DNA of 64,000 nt from Theodoxus fluviatilis (GCA_034096865.1 JAWQFJ010001130.1:1-64000), one strand, 5' to 3'. Positions 45,663 to 56,842 are shown, counted from the first letter of the stretch. The notes: generated from the letters alone by a model not told the origin. A program made the numbers and translations.

Positions 45663-45937
45663 CTGACTGAGTGACTGAGTGGATGGAAAAATCAAATGGG
45701 TCAGAAAAACGTGACTTTGTGTAAAATCTGTGTGCCGTGTAGATACTGAGAATCCGAAAACATCTCATTAGCTGAAAGGTGTTATTGTTCTGTCCACAAA
45801 AGATCATTCAGCATCTCCTTTAAATGTGGCACACATCGCGTTAAACTTTCTCGTCATCACAAATGCATATCTCCGTCTTTTGAAGAATCTCAATGGAAGG
45901 TCAGTGCTGCTGTGCACACTATTCTTTCATTTTTGAA

Positions 45938-46198
45938 GCCCCCTGTGGGTTGGGGGTGACAATAGACCCCCTGTGGGTTGGGGGTGACAATAGACCCCCT
46001 GTGGGTTGGGGGTAATAATAGACCCCCTGTGGGTTGGCGGGGGTGGCAATAGACCCCATGTGGGTTGGGGGTAATAATAGACCCCCTGTGGGTTGGGGGT
46101 GACAATAGACCCCTTGTGGGTTGGGGGTGACAATAGACCCCTGTGGGTTGGGGTGACAATAGACCCCCTGTGGGTTGGGGGTGACAATAGACCCACCG
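45938..46198 (+). repeat. 28-bp minisatellite, nine copies, derived from the repeat's 5' end
   Basis: Unit CCCCCTGTGGGTTGGGGGTG plus ACAATAGA, with GTAATAATAGA and small indel variants. GTGGGTTG occurs nine times. The unit can fold back (CCCCC/GGGGG) and is rich in G runs. Confidence 0.95.
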
Positions 46199-46436
46199 CG
46201 TCACCCTACGCGAAGCGTAAGAGGCGAATATGTATGGCAATCGTGACTTGTGCTTACTTGGAAGTAGTCTAGTGATTTCCATGCTAAATGGCCTTACATA
46301 GCCTACAGAGGTTGATAGGCCGTAAAACTCCATCCATCCATCCATCCATCCATCCATCCATCCATCCATCCATCCGTCTGTCCGTCCGTCCGTCCGTCCG
46401 TCCGTCCGTCCGTCCGTCCGTCCATCCATCCATCCA
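45938..46436 (+). repeat. Dispersed GGGTTGGGGG-family repeat, copy 6, with expanded 5' end
   Basis: The family core is present once (46190-46330: ACCCACCGCGTCACCCTACG, CGTAAGAGGCGAATA, GGCCTTACATAGCCTACAG, GATAGGCCGTAAAACTCCAT) with a CCAT/CCGT tail to 46436. Its first about 28 bases are amplified upstream (45938-46198). Confidence 0.9.
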
Positions 46437-47661
46437 TTTTTGTAGTCTTTGGGAACTGACTGGTAAAGCCATAGCGCCAGCTCATTCCCAAGGCCTTGGC
46501 TGTCTGTGATGGGACGCCGACCGTAACCATGGCGTGATGCCGAGTTTGCAAGGTGGCTTTGTGATCGATACTGGTCAGTCAAGCGTGCAGAAATTGATTA
46601 CACGGAACCAATCCGACCTGTTTTGCTCATCAGAAAGGCGGGTCCGCATCTGTCCGCTGAATTGCCAAGGACCCATCGTGCTGCCGCCGTTACGGCGTGT
46701 GACTATTGATTAAATCATGGAGGCTGGTTTGCATGGTGCAAACACGGTATTGACTGGGGCCAGTAGATTGTGAAATAGTGTTAGCCTTTACGGGATCTTC
46801 ATACGTTTGCATGGGCGTCGGCATTTCTGCCGAAATCAGCCGAACACTGACTTGACCAGAGTCGCTGATACAAAGGACACTTCGGCGTTTATGTCGTGTT
46901 GATTGAAACTTCTCATTGAGATTCAACACAACGTCGGAATTTGGAGGTATCTTTATTTGAACTGGTGTGTTTTATTTAGGAGTATGGAGCAGTTTTACTT
47001 GATTTGATTAGGGAACCTCAACTGCAAAGGCAAAAGATATGTCATGATGATGACAATTCTACGGACAGGTTGAACATGTGTTGCATGAGTGAACTAAGCG
47101 TAGTAGCTATTAGGGATAACTTTATTAATGAATATCTTATTTTGGGTCATTTGTAGAACCTTAGCGTAAGTATGCGCATTTATCTGCCACATAGGCCATC
47201 GGAACTATATACTACGTAATCACCATCAGAAAAACTTCATTCAGCAGGAATGTGCAACACACACAGCGTCAATGTCAGAAGGATCTTTGGGGGTAAACGG
47301 ACAGCTGAAGTGCCTTCCAACTGTGAGGAAGAGGCCATTGCCACTGTGAAGCTCTACCCAAGGGAGTTGTAGTCCTGGCATTAGCGGGATTCTGAGCTTG
47401 TTATTGAACATGGAAACAGCAACGGATGCTGGTGGAAAGTGAATCGAGTTTTGAGTGACAGCTGCAGAGACTCGAACCAGATGCTAAGACCAGAGGTCAT
47501 TGAGTGCGAGTAGGGTTGTAGTCACCTGGTGCTTTGTGCACGTAGGTGGTTGTCAGTGCATGTCGTTTAATTTTGGGTTGTGAAGAGCAGACTGTTGTGG
47601 AGATAGCGTGACTCTTCGTTTGGAAATCTGATTAGGGGAAGAAAAAAAAGAGCTTGGGAAA
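46437..47661. other. No gene recognised
   Basis: Unique-looking DNA. No frame above 80 codons that is not compositional. Confidence 0.5.
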
Positions 47662-47710
47662 TGTGCGTGTGCGTGTGCGTGTGTGTATGTGTGTGTGTGT
47701 GTGTGTATGT

Positions 47711-47752
<42 letters not shown>

Positions 47753-47768
47753 GTGTCTGTGTGTGTGT

Positions 47769-47830
<62 letters not shown>
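47662..47830. repeat. (GT)n microsatellite
   Basis: GT with TATG and TCTG interruptions, the last 50 bases pure. Confidence 0.96.
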
Positions 47831-47831
<1 letters not shown>

Positions 47832-47930
47832 ACACTTTTAAACTGAGAGGAGAAGTAAAGAAGGCGGGCAGCATTGTCAGTAAAACATGAATCTTTACCT
47901 TTTGCCTATTGTGAATTCTCCTTGGTTTTT

Positions 47931-48088
<158 letters not shown>

Positions 48089-49281
48089 AGTGCTTGAAGC
48101 ATCTGGTGGAAGACTTTGTCCAACCGGCTTCGTTGTCTCGCGCAGATTTCAAAGTTGGAAGTCTTATTTGATTTTGTTATCAATCTAGTCTTTGATTGCC
48201 TGGTCTCAAGCTAGGTGGCACAGTGTCCAATCAACTGTCAGAAATAGACAGAGGTCGTGGAGTTCGTTGACCTCCGGTTCCACGCACCCCACGCAAATGC
48301 CAGATGCCGTCCCACCCGCCTGCGTGTGTGGTTATGGTCTGGGTTGGGATTCCGCTGGGTTTGTTCGTCATAAATTTTGTTTGCACATGGTGGATCCTTC
48401 GAGCTGACTCCAACTTTCTAGCGTTGGCAACTCGTCTTCCAGTGGATTGTGACTGCGGTTTTTCCCGCTACTGCCACAGAAAAAAATCATGAGGCCCTCG
48501 TATGTTTGTTTCTTTTACTTGTTCTTTTCTTTTCGCGCGTACTGATCTGAAGAAAAACGAATGAAAGATGAACAGATTTGTTTTGCTTTGTACAGATTGC
48601 AGGAAAGACGGATGAAAGATGTGTAAATCTTACTTCACAACTAATTCCTAGCAAAAAAAAATTTCGTTCTGTTCGTATCTGGAATTACCTCCATTTCTTG
48701 TAGACAGGGTGCCGGTCCTAAATGAACCGCAGCTGATATCGCAGACTCGCCGATGGAAAACAGTCGGAAATAGCAGTCTCTGTAACTCGATCGTAAGGAG
48801 TCCCAGTGATACACACACCCACTTCCCTGCACCTGCCACGGGTTTGATGGAAGAATCTCCTCTGCTGTATCGCGTTTGCAGACGCAAATCCGATGCAAGA
48901 CAGGGGGGAGCGCTGCACAGCTGCGCACTGGATAGCCTCGTCCTGACTGTATCCCACTCCACTCCAAGCGAAGCACGCTCCGAGAGATGCCGCGATGCTG
49001 GTAGATGTTTATTTTGGTGAAGGCACACTTGGGATGCGGCAGCCTGAGCCTTCCGGACTGCCTGCAGGATGCTCAGATGCCGCTCGCAGAGCCTGGAGGA
49101 AGAGGAAACTCGGCACCAGTCGGCCAGCGGAGGCTGTCTGGAGTCGGGGCGTGGTGGGGAAACATAAGGAAGAATGCAAGTGTCGTGCTGGTTCGGTTGT
49201 CGCGCCCGCCGTGACAGCTGGGTGTTCTCATTGGCAGAGCGATTCACCGTGGCGTGAAGGATTGTGTCTGTGTGATGGCTT

Positions 49282-49287
<6 letters not shown>
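48089..49287. other. No gene confirmed; GC-rich with overlapping frames
   Basis: The 199-codon minus frame at 48648-49247 and the plus frame from 48995 are both open and non-repetitive but unrecognised. Neither has a domain I can name. Confidence 0.3.
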
Positions 49288-49332
<45 letters not shown>

Positions 49333-49375
49333 GGGGGGGGGGGAAAGAGAGAGAGAGAGAGAAGGGGGGGGGGGG

Positions 49376-49446
<71 letters not shown>
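49288..49446. repeat. (GA)n-(G)n-(GA)n microsatellite
   Basis: GA blocks separated by two poly-G runs (about 49332 and 49365). Confidence 0.96.
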
Positions 49447-49448
<2 letters not shown>

Positions 49449-49560
49449 TGAACTGAACTGTATTCGTAGGCCGACTGCTCATTTGAATAAATCACAATAC
49501 ATAGCATTCAGAAGAATGCCTTCTAAATTTAATTAGTTCTATACATCGTTTTGCGGTAAT
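49443..49560 (-). mobile_element. LINE 3' end with (TTCAG)n tail, minus strand
   Basis: On the minus strand AGCAGTCGGCCTACGAATAC is followed by AGTTC-type units and then CT. It aligns with the 3' end of the LINE at 14938-15070 (GGGCCGCTGGCCTGCACAAT...). Only 3' UTR is seen. Confidence 0.5.
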
Positions 49561-49643
49561 CTGTTACTTACGCAGTCACATATAGAGAGATGAAGGCAAT
49601 GTCTACATCCACTTAGTGCCACTCAATATGCGTTATATTCACA

Positions 49644-49683
<40 letters not shown>

Positions 49684-49733
49684 TTGTGTGTGTGGAGGGG
49701 GAGGTAGAGAGAGAGAGACAGAGAGAGAGAGGA

Positions 49734-49772
<39 letters not shown>

Positions 49773-49815
49773 AGAGTGGGAAGGAGGGGGGGGGGGGAGG
49801 GGGGGGGGGAAGGGG
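49644..49815. repeat. (GT)n-(GA)n-(G)n tract
   Basis: GT to 49694, then GA with GGAGG interruptions, then G runs. Confidence 0.95.
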
Positions 49816-49999
49816 TTGGCGTGGGGGAGGTGAGTCGGGCACGCTGTGACATAGGCAAAGAGGCAGACAAGATACAGTGACCGGTGCCTAAATGTATATT
49901 TTAGACAGTTTGAAGACTGGAGTTATGAAGAAGACGGCTGGTATACAGAAAATACAGAAAACAAGTAGAATACAGAACCAGGCAACTTAAGCAAGTGAA

Positions 50000-50095
50000 A
50001 ACACATACACACACACACACACGAACGCACGCACGCGCGCGCACACACGCGCGCGCGCGCGAGCGTGCACACACACACACACACACACACACACG
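50000..50095. repeat. (CA)n-(CG)n-(CA)n tract
   Basis: CA with a central CGCGCGCGCGCG block (about 50050-50062); potential Z-DNA. Confidence 0.95.
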
Positions 50096-50539
50096 GGATT
50101 CATCCCTGTGGAGACGAGGATTACGTAGGCCAACTCCAAGCCGGCACACACGAGCGTCACATTGAGTTCACCATTTACAGGATGCTCCAGGAAGGCCATA
50201 GTGAATTCCCACCAGACTCGTTTTACTGCTTGCTCTCTCCTTCCACGCCAGGAAACTGTGTGGACTCCTTCGCGTCCGACCTCCAGGGAGGCACTCCAGC
50301 CTCTTGATTCTCACTGACCATGACCTGATGGCATGGCCCCGAGGCAAGGGTCTCCTCTTGTCTTGGAGTGCTTGACCTCCCTCACTGTAGCTCTGGCAGT
50401 GAATTCTCCCATGTCTCGCAGTGCCCATCTTTCCTCCCGGTAACTCTGGCACCGTGGGAATCGCCCTGGCGAAGATAGTGTCAAGGACTCAGTGATCCTG
50501 TTTGGTTCACCTAGCTGAGGATGGATGAATGATCGAGTG
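50096..50539. other. No gene recognised
   Basis: Unique-looking and moderately GC-rich. Confidence 0.45.
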
Positions 50540-50758
50540 TTAGAATGAGTGAATAGAATGAATGAATGGATGTACTTTTACAGTCTTTCAGCTTTTGTTG
50601 GTTACATAAAGCCATTCACTAGAAAATTACTTGCGTTGGTCAGAGCAAGAGTATATTAAGTCTCGATTTCCTTGGTCACTGGCCTTTTTACATATCGCGC
50701 AAGGAGCGACGCGGTGGGTGTATTATTACCCCCAACCCACAGGGGGACATCTCGCGGT
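50540..50758 (-). repeat. Dispersed GGGTTGGGGG-family repeat, copy 7 (minus)
   Basis: On the minus strand: CCCCCTGTGGGTTGGGGGTA, CACCCACCGCGTCGCTCC, CAAGGAAATCGAGACTTAAT, and CTGTAAAAGTACATCCATTC with a CATT tail. It shares the GTAATAATA variant with units in copy 6. Confidence 0.8.
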
Positions 50759-50859
50759 GTGCGTCATGTGTCACACCTGTATGACTTCAGTCCCCGCCTT
50801 TTTTAAAGGAAGAGTCCCGCTGGGATGGTTTTGCGAGTGTGTGAGTGTGTGTGTGTGTG

Positions 50860-50862
50860 NNN
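50860..50862. other. Assembly gap (NNN)
   Basis: Three N directly after a GT run. The sequence on the right is compositionally different. Confidence 0.99.
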
Positions 50863-50984
50863 CATTTTCTCTCTCTTAAATCAACCATAACAAACATTTC
50901 ATTGCACACAATTCATAATGACACGACACAGATCACCTAATGTTACATCATAACTGATCATTCGAGTTAGCACGAGACAGAATG

Positions 50985-51190
50985 GAGAATTTCAATTTCT
51001 ACTGAATTGTTGTTTCAACTGGTTTAGTAGGAATGGAAAGTTTCCATTCCTACTAGTACAAATGGCAATTTCAATTTCTACTGATAAAACGCCAGTAGGA
51101 ATGGCAATTGCCATTCTTACTAGTAGGAATGGAAATTTCCATTCTTCCTAGTAGGATTGCAAATCCTACTAAATTGCCATTTCTACTGTG
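50985..51190. repeat. Array of four AGTAGGA...TCCTACT palindromes
   Basis: Successive hairpins share outer arms: 51025-51055 (15-bp arms TAGTAGGAATGGAAA/TTTCCATTCCTACTA), 51094-51121 (AGTAGGAATGGCAA arms, one mismatch), 51122-51149 (AGTAGGAATGGAAA arms, imperfect), and 51150-51170 (AGTAGGATT/AATCCTACT). ACTAGT joins them. Half-sites AATTTCAATTTCTACTG flank the set. Such serial palindromes suggest a foldback element or a repeated binding site. Confidence 0.85.
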
Positions 51191-51329
51191 ACATATATTT
51201 ACTTGAAGTAACATGGTGCTATTACATTTGTTAGAGTAATAAAGTATGATACAATTGCATGCTATCTTATTTTATGGCCTATGATTAGTGTGTGGACTCC
51301 ATTACTTGAGCGATGTGATTGAGTTAATT

Positions 51330-51455
51330 AATGTTGAACTTCTTGTACGTTTCTATTTTTGTATGTATGTATATATTTATTATGTTTTTGCCACCGACAA
51401 AACGAATTTCCTTGTACAATGAGGACAATAAAGTATCTTGAATCTTGTATCTGAT
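51330..51455 (+). mobile_element. LINE-type 3' end
   Basis: CGAATTTCCTTGTACAATGAGGACAATAAAG followed by TATCTTGAATCTTGTATCTG is the pattern of non-LTR element 3' ends with an ATCTTGA-type tail. No coding part is present. Confidence 0.5.
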
Positions 51456-51539
51456 TGGTTTTCTCTGTTGGTATAAAGTAGTAGGAGCGTTTGACTCCTC
51501 TTAATTTTTCTTTTTGTTGGTTGTTAAAACAATTTTTCA

Positions 51540-51690
51540 CGTAGTAAGAAGTCGGCATGGTTGCACGTCTCCCGTAGCACAGCTTAGCAGACAGCGCTCG
51601 CCTCCTACCAACATGGCTGAAAGCACTTGGCTTCGACAAATAACTCCGGAAGTGACGACAATGCGTCTCCGGCCAATATTGGTGGCCTCT
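51540..51690. promoter_or_regulatory. Candidate promoter with ETS/ATF and CCAAT motifs
   Basis: CCGGAAGTGACG (51646-51657) is an ETS site joined to a CRE half-site, a typical start-site motif. CCAAT and ATTGG adjoin at 51673-51682, and CAACATGGC (51610-51618) resembles a YY1 core motif and a good Kozak start. The stretch has more CpG than the surrounding AT-rich DNA. Confidence 0.45.
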
Positions 51691-52260
51691 AACAGCTCAA
51701 TGCAACCGAACAAGCTGCATGTGATACCATTCATCAAAGTGTATGATTTCCACTTATTTCTTCTGATTTGTGTATATACTTATGGCAGAAACGGCTATTT
51801 TCTTGACATACTGCTACAGAATCAGGTACAGAAAATTGAAGAAATTAATTCACGGTACAGGAAATGAGAGTTACTCCCCCCTCAATGCTCTTCATTCAGT
51901 GAAACAGTAAAATCGCCATTGCTCAGTCAGTTGTGTTTCGTTTGTCAGAAAGCACAGCCGAGCCTCTTATGCACATTTTGGTCAACATTATCACCTGCAC
52001 AAACCTCGAATTGAACGGTAAGATCTGCTCAAACGTGTTTCGAACGATGATTATAACGACAGTAGTGAAAAATGATATTGTTGATTTGTTGTTGGCTTGT
52101 ACTGATTGTAGACCCCGACGGTGATTTTTCAATTTAACTGAATCAGTATTGATCATATATGCTTACGTGTATGTGGAATTAATGTGTCATTTATTTTTGA
52201 ATAAGTGTATAACCACAGTCTTTTGTACGTTGTTTGTTTTGTAGCGTTTCTCTTGTTTAG
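51613..52260 (+). CDS. Candidate small spliced gene, unknown protein
   Basis: The ATG at 51613 has a strong context. A consistent model uses exons 51613-51740, 51789-51854 and 51949-52017 with GT-AG introns of 48 and 94 bp, all in phase 2, then an acceptor at about 52244 and a TAG. The product would be about 93 residues beginning MAESTWLRQITPEVTTMRLR, with no family I recognise. Donor and acceptor matches are fair to good (TTTCGTTTGTCAG, GTAAGATC). Against it: introns are unusually short and the second donor is weak. It could be a non-coding RNA instead. Confidence 0.25.
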
Positions 52261-52525
52261 TGGTAATGTTGAATGTTCGTACACAATGGCCGAATGGGAC
52301 CGTATTGTCGTAGCAGTTACTAGTAGTACCATAACTTAGGTACTTGCAGTAATGCGACTGATTAGGGGGACGAAAATCGGTTAGATTTTACGACATTTTT
52401 TTTTGCGCCGTTTTAGGGTCACCTTATATCGATGCGTATCTTTATGTGTTTTTCATATATTATAACCCACTCATATTTGGTACTACTGTAATTGTGTAAA
52501 GCTCGTTGAATTCTCTGCTTAAATA

Positions 52526-53787
52526 CAGTAAAACCTCTATTTTGCGACCTTTGAAAAACCTACCAAATCAGGTCTTAATTTGGAGGGAGTCGTAAAATGG
52601 AGGTAAGGAGATTTGAATAAAATGAACATAATGTATTATATGTAGGAATAATGCCAACATAAAACACAATGCAATACATGCATAATACATCTTTTTTACT
52701 GTTAACTTGGAGTAAGCTAGACATCCTTTTCTACTTAAAACAACCATACATGTATGAGCAGAATACAGGAGATAAAGAAACTTTGAAGAGGCTGATATAT
52801 TGCATTCATGTACATGTATACAACTGCTACTTGCAAATGACATAACCGATTAGGTGACTAACATAGGTTCAATTTTGGCTGCGAAGTGTCCCTCTATTTC
52901 AAGGGCACCTTACTTGATGAATGTCTTTAAGGGATTTTTGGTTGAAATATATATTAATAGATAGTACTGCTGTAATCGCTGAACTGTTTACTTGATTGTT
53001 TCGTTCTTTTTTAACCCTAACTCCATGTTAATTGAATTGCCAACGGAGGAAAATTGACCTAACTTCAACCTAATTTTAACCTGATGAATGCCAAACCTCT
53101 ACGGTCACTGTCAGTGTTTCCATTGAAGCAGCCTCTGCCTCCCCTCCTGGCCACCTGTAAACCAATGCAGACACGTTCGCAGCAAAATCGAAAGCCAGGC
53201 CACCAGTAGCAGCCTCCGCCTCCTCAGTCACTGGTGCAGCAGCTCGCTCGCTGCAAGTTGATACTATTTTTACCTATGGGTATGAGACTGAAACTGTTGA
53301 ACCCGCGATGGCTGGAAATTTCAGACAGTTATCTCATGCAGAGCGAAACTTGTGCGACAAGTTTTTTACGAAGCTTAACATTTCTCTTTCTGACAAAAGC
53401 ATTATTCCGTAATTCACGAAAGTTGTCTGCCCCTTGATCACAAGTCGTTTGTTCTCAGGAGACGTCACTAGACGGAAGACAATCCTTACAGAACGTGACA
53501 TAACTCCTACTGCACTAAGTGTGCATAACACCACTCGCAAAAGCTGTCATTTTGGAATGGACAGTAACTGCAGTTACATGTGCTTCTAAAGGGACTACAG
53601 TTTGGGGAAATCTAGGTCCAAAAGTCGTTAAAAGCTGAGGATTGGCGGTCGCAAGTGGCGTTTTGGAGGAAATCGTTTAAGAGAGGTCACTTTGTTAGGT
53701 GATAGGAAAATACATCCGTGAAAAATGTTCTAGTCGCAATCGAGAGAAAATCGTTTAAGAGATGGTCATAAAATAGAGGTTTTACTG
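52526..53787 (+). mobile_element. pogo/Tc1-mariner-type element, 1262 bp
   Basis: Ends CAGTAAAACCTCTATTTTGC and its inverse (right end inverted CAGTAAAACCTCTATTTTAT...GACC) match at about 22 of 24 positions and are flanked by TA on both sides (52524-52525, 53788-53789). TA duplications and CAGTAAAACCTC-type ends are typical of pogo-like elements. Subterminal direct repeats AAATCGTTTAAGAGA occur at about 53671 and 53748. Inside, a plus stretch ending near 53409 reads VEPAMAGNFRQLSHAERNLC and is open upstream, but no transposase catalytic region is recognisable, so it is non-autonomous or decayed. Confidence 0.78.
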
Positions 53788-53789
53788 TA

Positions 53790-54108
53790 CTTCATTTCTT
53801 AAACCCTAGATCTATGTTGAAGGAGTTCTAGCAATGTAAAGTCTTACCTAATGTTTATGGCTAAATAATTTTGTTCCTAGACGGTGGCAACATATTGTTC
53901 AGGGTCTCATTAACATTTCCTGAAAATTTTGTGATTTTCCTCGGACTTGAAACAAAGTCATTTTAATGGGCTCCAGCGATTTTGCTGAGTTGTCCGTTTC
54001 GCGTTGAGTAGTGGTGGAAGTAATATTCTGCTAACTTCCGGTTAAGATAACTCCACTGCAACTGCTCTTATTTTACAAGCAAATCTTCTCAATCAAAGTA
54101 GGTTTTAT
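53790..54108. other. AT-rich, nothing recognised
   Basis: No repeat or frame of note. Confidence 0.5.
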
Positions 54109-54112
54109 TAAC

Positions 54113-55204
54113 TCATTGCTTACGCAAGGATAGCATTAGGAAATTTACCTCTGTATGCAGTGTTTTTTTAAGTTTTCAAAAAATCGTACAAAGTCCAAAT
54201 TTGGAATAACTGTTTAATATTTGGTACCACAAGAAAAAAAATCATTTGCACTTTCTAGCTGAAGTGCTGGATAGTTACAATATGCAGTAAGAAAATTGGG
54301 GATTTTTTTTTTTAACACCAGGTACATGCAATTTTGATTTTCTTTTTTTTTTACACCTAATGTATTGTACTAATAGTCAAGAGATAGATTTTGCACAACA
54401 GTTCTGAAATCAGTATTTCCACATCAAACTATATTGATGAATGATTGACTACAGGATAAAAAAATGCTTGAAAATGATTTTTTTTAGCAAGTCAGAGAGG
54501 TAAAATCAGAAAATATACACTTACTCACTGCAATCTGTCTCTGTCTGAATAGAAGAAAATCTCAGAATGGCCTTCTGAGAGAAAGAAGGCGCCCTACTTG
54601 GCATAGTCATCTTTTGTGTGGTACAGTTCATTGGAGGAGTAGAGAAGGTTTTCGGCATCCTTTGCATCCGAATCGATGTCTGTGTCCTCTGTAAACACCG
54701 ATTCTATCTCTTCCTCTCTCTCTGACGGCGACGGCGTCTTCGCTGTCACTTAGTGTCAGTCACGAAGTCGAGCCACCGCTTCATTCTCGTTGACTGGGAC
54801 TATTTCCGCATCAGAATCATCAAGATCTTCTTCAGAAGTCCAATATCAACCTAGATCTTCAGTATCAGACCCTTCTTCCATCCACACTTCTAATACTTCG
54901 TCATTTTCATCACCGCTCGATCTTCTTCGACAACGCGACGCCATGTCGACAAGCACATAAACACGACGTAGGGTGAGCGTAGCTTCTACTACATCTAGCT
55001 TTCTCATGGGGACTATACTAAAGAAAAGGTAACTCCAGCGAACACACATTGGATAGAGAACAAAGAGCTGTACGATTTACTTCCCTTGAAACAGAAACGG
55101 AGATAGGAAAAATTCATTACGGCGACCGCAACACGTACTTGCGCTACGTAGCCAAAGGGTGTTGGCGTCATCGCAACACGTGCTTGCGCTGTGTAAGCAA
55201 TGGG
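54113..55204 (-). mobile_element. piggyBac-like element, 1092 bp
   Basis: Flanked by TTAA on both sides (54109-54112, 55205-55208). Inverted ends read CTCATTGCTTACGC on the left and CCCATTGCTTACACAGCGCA on the inverted right. The right subterminal region repeats CGCAACACGTNCTTGCGCT twice (about 55128 and 55172). The TTAA target and an acidic N-terminal coding remnant on the minus strand fit piggyBac. Most of the transposase is deleted. Confidence 0.72.
54600..54944 (-). pseudogene. piggyBac transposase N-terminal remnant
   Basis: From an ATG at 54944 the minus strand reads MASRCRRRSSGDENDEVLEV, then EEGSDTEDLG, a stop, SEEDLDDSDAEIVPVNENEA, further stops, and SEREEEIESVFTEDTDIDSD. Arg-rich starts followed by long Asp/Glu/Ser stretches are typical of piggyBac transposase N-termini. 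In-frame stops and the missing catalytic domain make it a pseudogene. Confidence 0.5.
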
Positions 55205-55208
55205 TTAA

Positions 55209-56104
55209 GATTACTTAAAAAAATAATGTCAACATAATTTGATTCATATCTCACTTGGACTGGTAATATTTTCATGGCAATTAAACGTGTTTATGTAGTG
55301 TTCAACTCTGAAACGACAGGGTCTTTGTTGTCATGTCACTTTTTTTTTTGTCAGTCCTACTTCGTCTCAGAGACTTGAGTTCAAGTCTTCATTAAGTTCG
55401 AATAATTTCACAATTAATGGATTAATTTTATGACTTTTGTGGAGTTTTACCATCAAGAACAAAATCCGCAGCAATGACACATCATAAATAATTTCTTTAG
55501 ATTTCTAAAAAATATATTTCTACTCCATATGAATTATGATGTAGGCCTAATTTGCATAAAATATGTATTTGCAGCATTTTAAACAGCTAAAGCATTACTT
55601 TTTTTGGATAGTCCGAACTACTTTCCATGGTAAATTCAAGTCAATTGCATTTATTTTAACAAAGTTGTAGACAATTTACTTCATCAATCCCCCAAATTCT
55701 GTCAAAGATCTGTGACGGAGTGTCATAAAAAACCGACCCCTTTTTTCACCACTTTTCCACCCTTAACTTTGGAACTAGTAAAGATAAAAAAATATTTTTT
55801 GTATCACTGTGTTTGTCTCTTGAAGCTCTTTAATTTGAGTCTACGTTGATTTCATGACATTGGGTTTGAAAATTTAGTGCAAGTACCAGTTTTAGGCGTT
55901 TATTGGCACAAACCAGATAAAGGGAAAGACAAACGCAGATGACCATCAGGTGATAGGAGGATTGTAGGGCCGGAGAAAATAAGAAGGACATATTTTCAAA
56001 CATAAGCTTTGATGATTTAGATCACACAAGATGCATTTCCGGAAAGAGGTGTAGCTCTGATCTCCTTTGTGTTAAACGACCTACTCGCCTTTCCCAGGGT
56101 GGGG

Positions 56105-56106
<2 letters not shown>
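55209..56106. other. AT-rich, nothing recognised
   Basis: No frame above chance and no repeat structure seen. Confidence 0.5.
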
Positions 56107-56149
<43 letters not shown>

Positions 56150-56151
56150 TC
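56107..56151. repeat. (GT)n microsatellite
   Basis: About 18 GT units and TATG. Confidence 0.95.
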
Positions 56152-56378
56152 ATAGACACACAATGTGCAAGATTTTGGTCATTGTAAAAAAATCAATGTA
56201 GAAAGATGCATGAGATTGATTGAACTTTGAAGGTCATTAGTTACACTTAAGTATGAAATGGACAGAATCAGCTGAGCAGAAAGGATGGCTAGTGTGTTGT
56301 ATGCCAGGATGGCTCTGTTACATCTATGTGTGTGTAAGTCCTTTGCATTGTGTATTTGAGATTTCTAGTCAATGGCAG

Positions 56379-56380
<2 letters not shown>

Positions 56381-56459
<79 letters not shown>

Positions 56460-56463
56460 GTGT
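56381..56463. repeat. (GT)n microsatellite
   Basis: GT with GG and TTT interruptions. Confidence 0.96.
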
Positions 56464-56487
56464 TCAAATGAGTTATCTTTAAAGAGA

Positions 56488-56575
56488 CCAACCACAACAA
56501 CAACAGGATGAATTTTATTTGTGCCCATGACTGAAGTCTTATGTGTGCACAGGAATGAAACGAACTACTGCGCAA
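56488..56575 (-). mobile_element. Possible retroposon 3' end with (TTG)n tail, minus strand
   Basis: On the minus strand GGGCACAAATAAAATTCATC is followed by CTGTTGTTGTTGTTG. A polyadenylation-like signal next to a short simple tail suggests a LINE or SINE 3' end, but no body is recognised. Confidence 0.35.
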
Positions 56576-56732
56576 ATAAATATTTTAATAGTTTTCATCC
56601 ATACACACCCCCTAAGTATGTTTTTATATTTACCAAAGTTTTTAGAAATGAGTTTGGCGAGAAAGGAAACGTTTCCAATCACCTAACTGGCCAAAAATTT
56701 GCCACTGACCTTGCACTTTTTTTCTGCTGGAA

Positions 56733-56842
56733 AACACACACACACTCACACACACACACGCACACACACACACACGCACGCACGCGCACACACACACACA
56801 CACACACACGCACGCACGCGCACACACACACACACACACACA
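56733..56842. repeat. (CA)n with CGCACGCACG blocks
   Basis: A block of CA followed by CGCACGCACGCG occurs twice (about 56759 and 56809), indicating duplication of a composite unit. Confidence 0.95.

Noticed and set aside
48648..49247. 199-codon minus frame as a gene
   Set aside because: Overlapping plus frames are equally open and no family is recognised.
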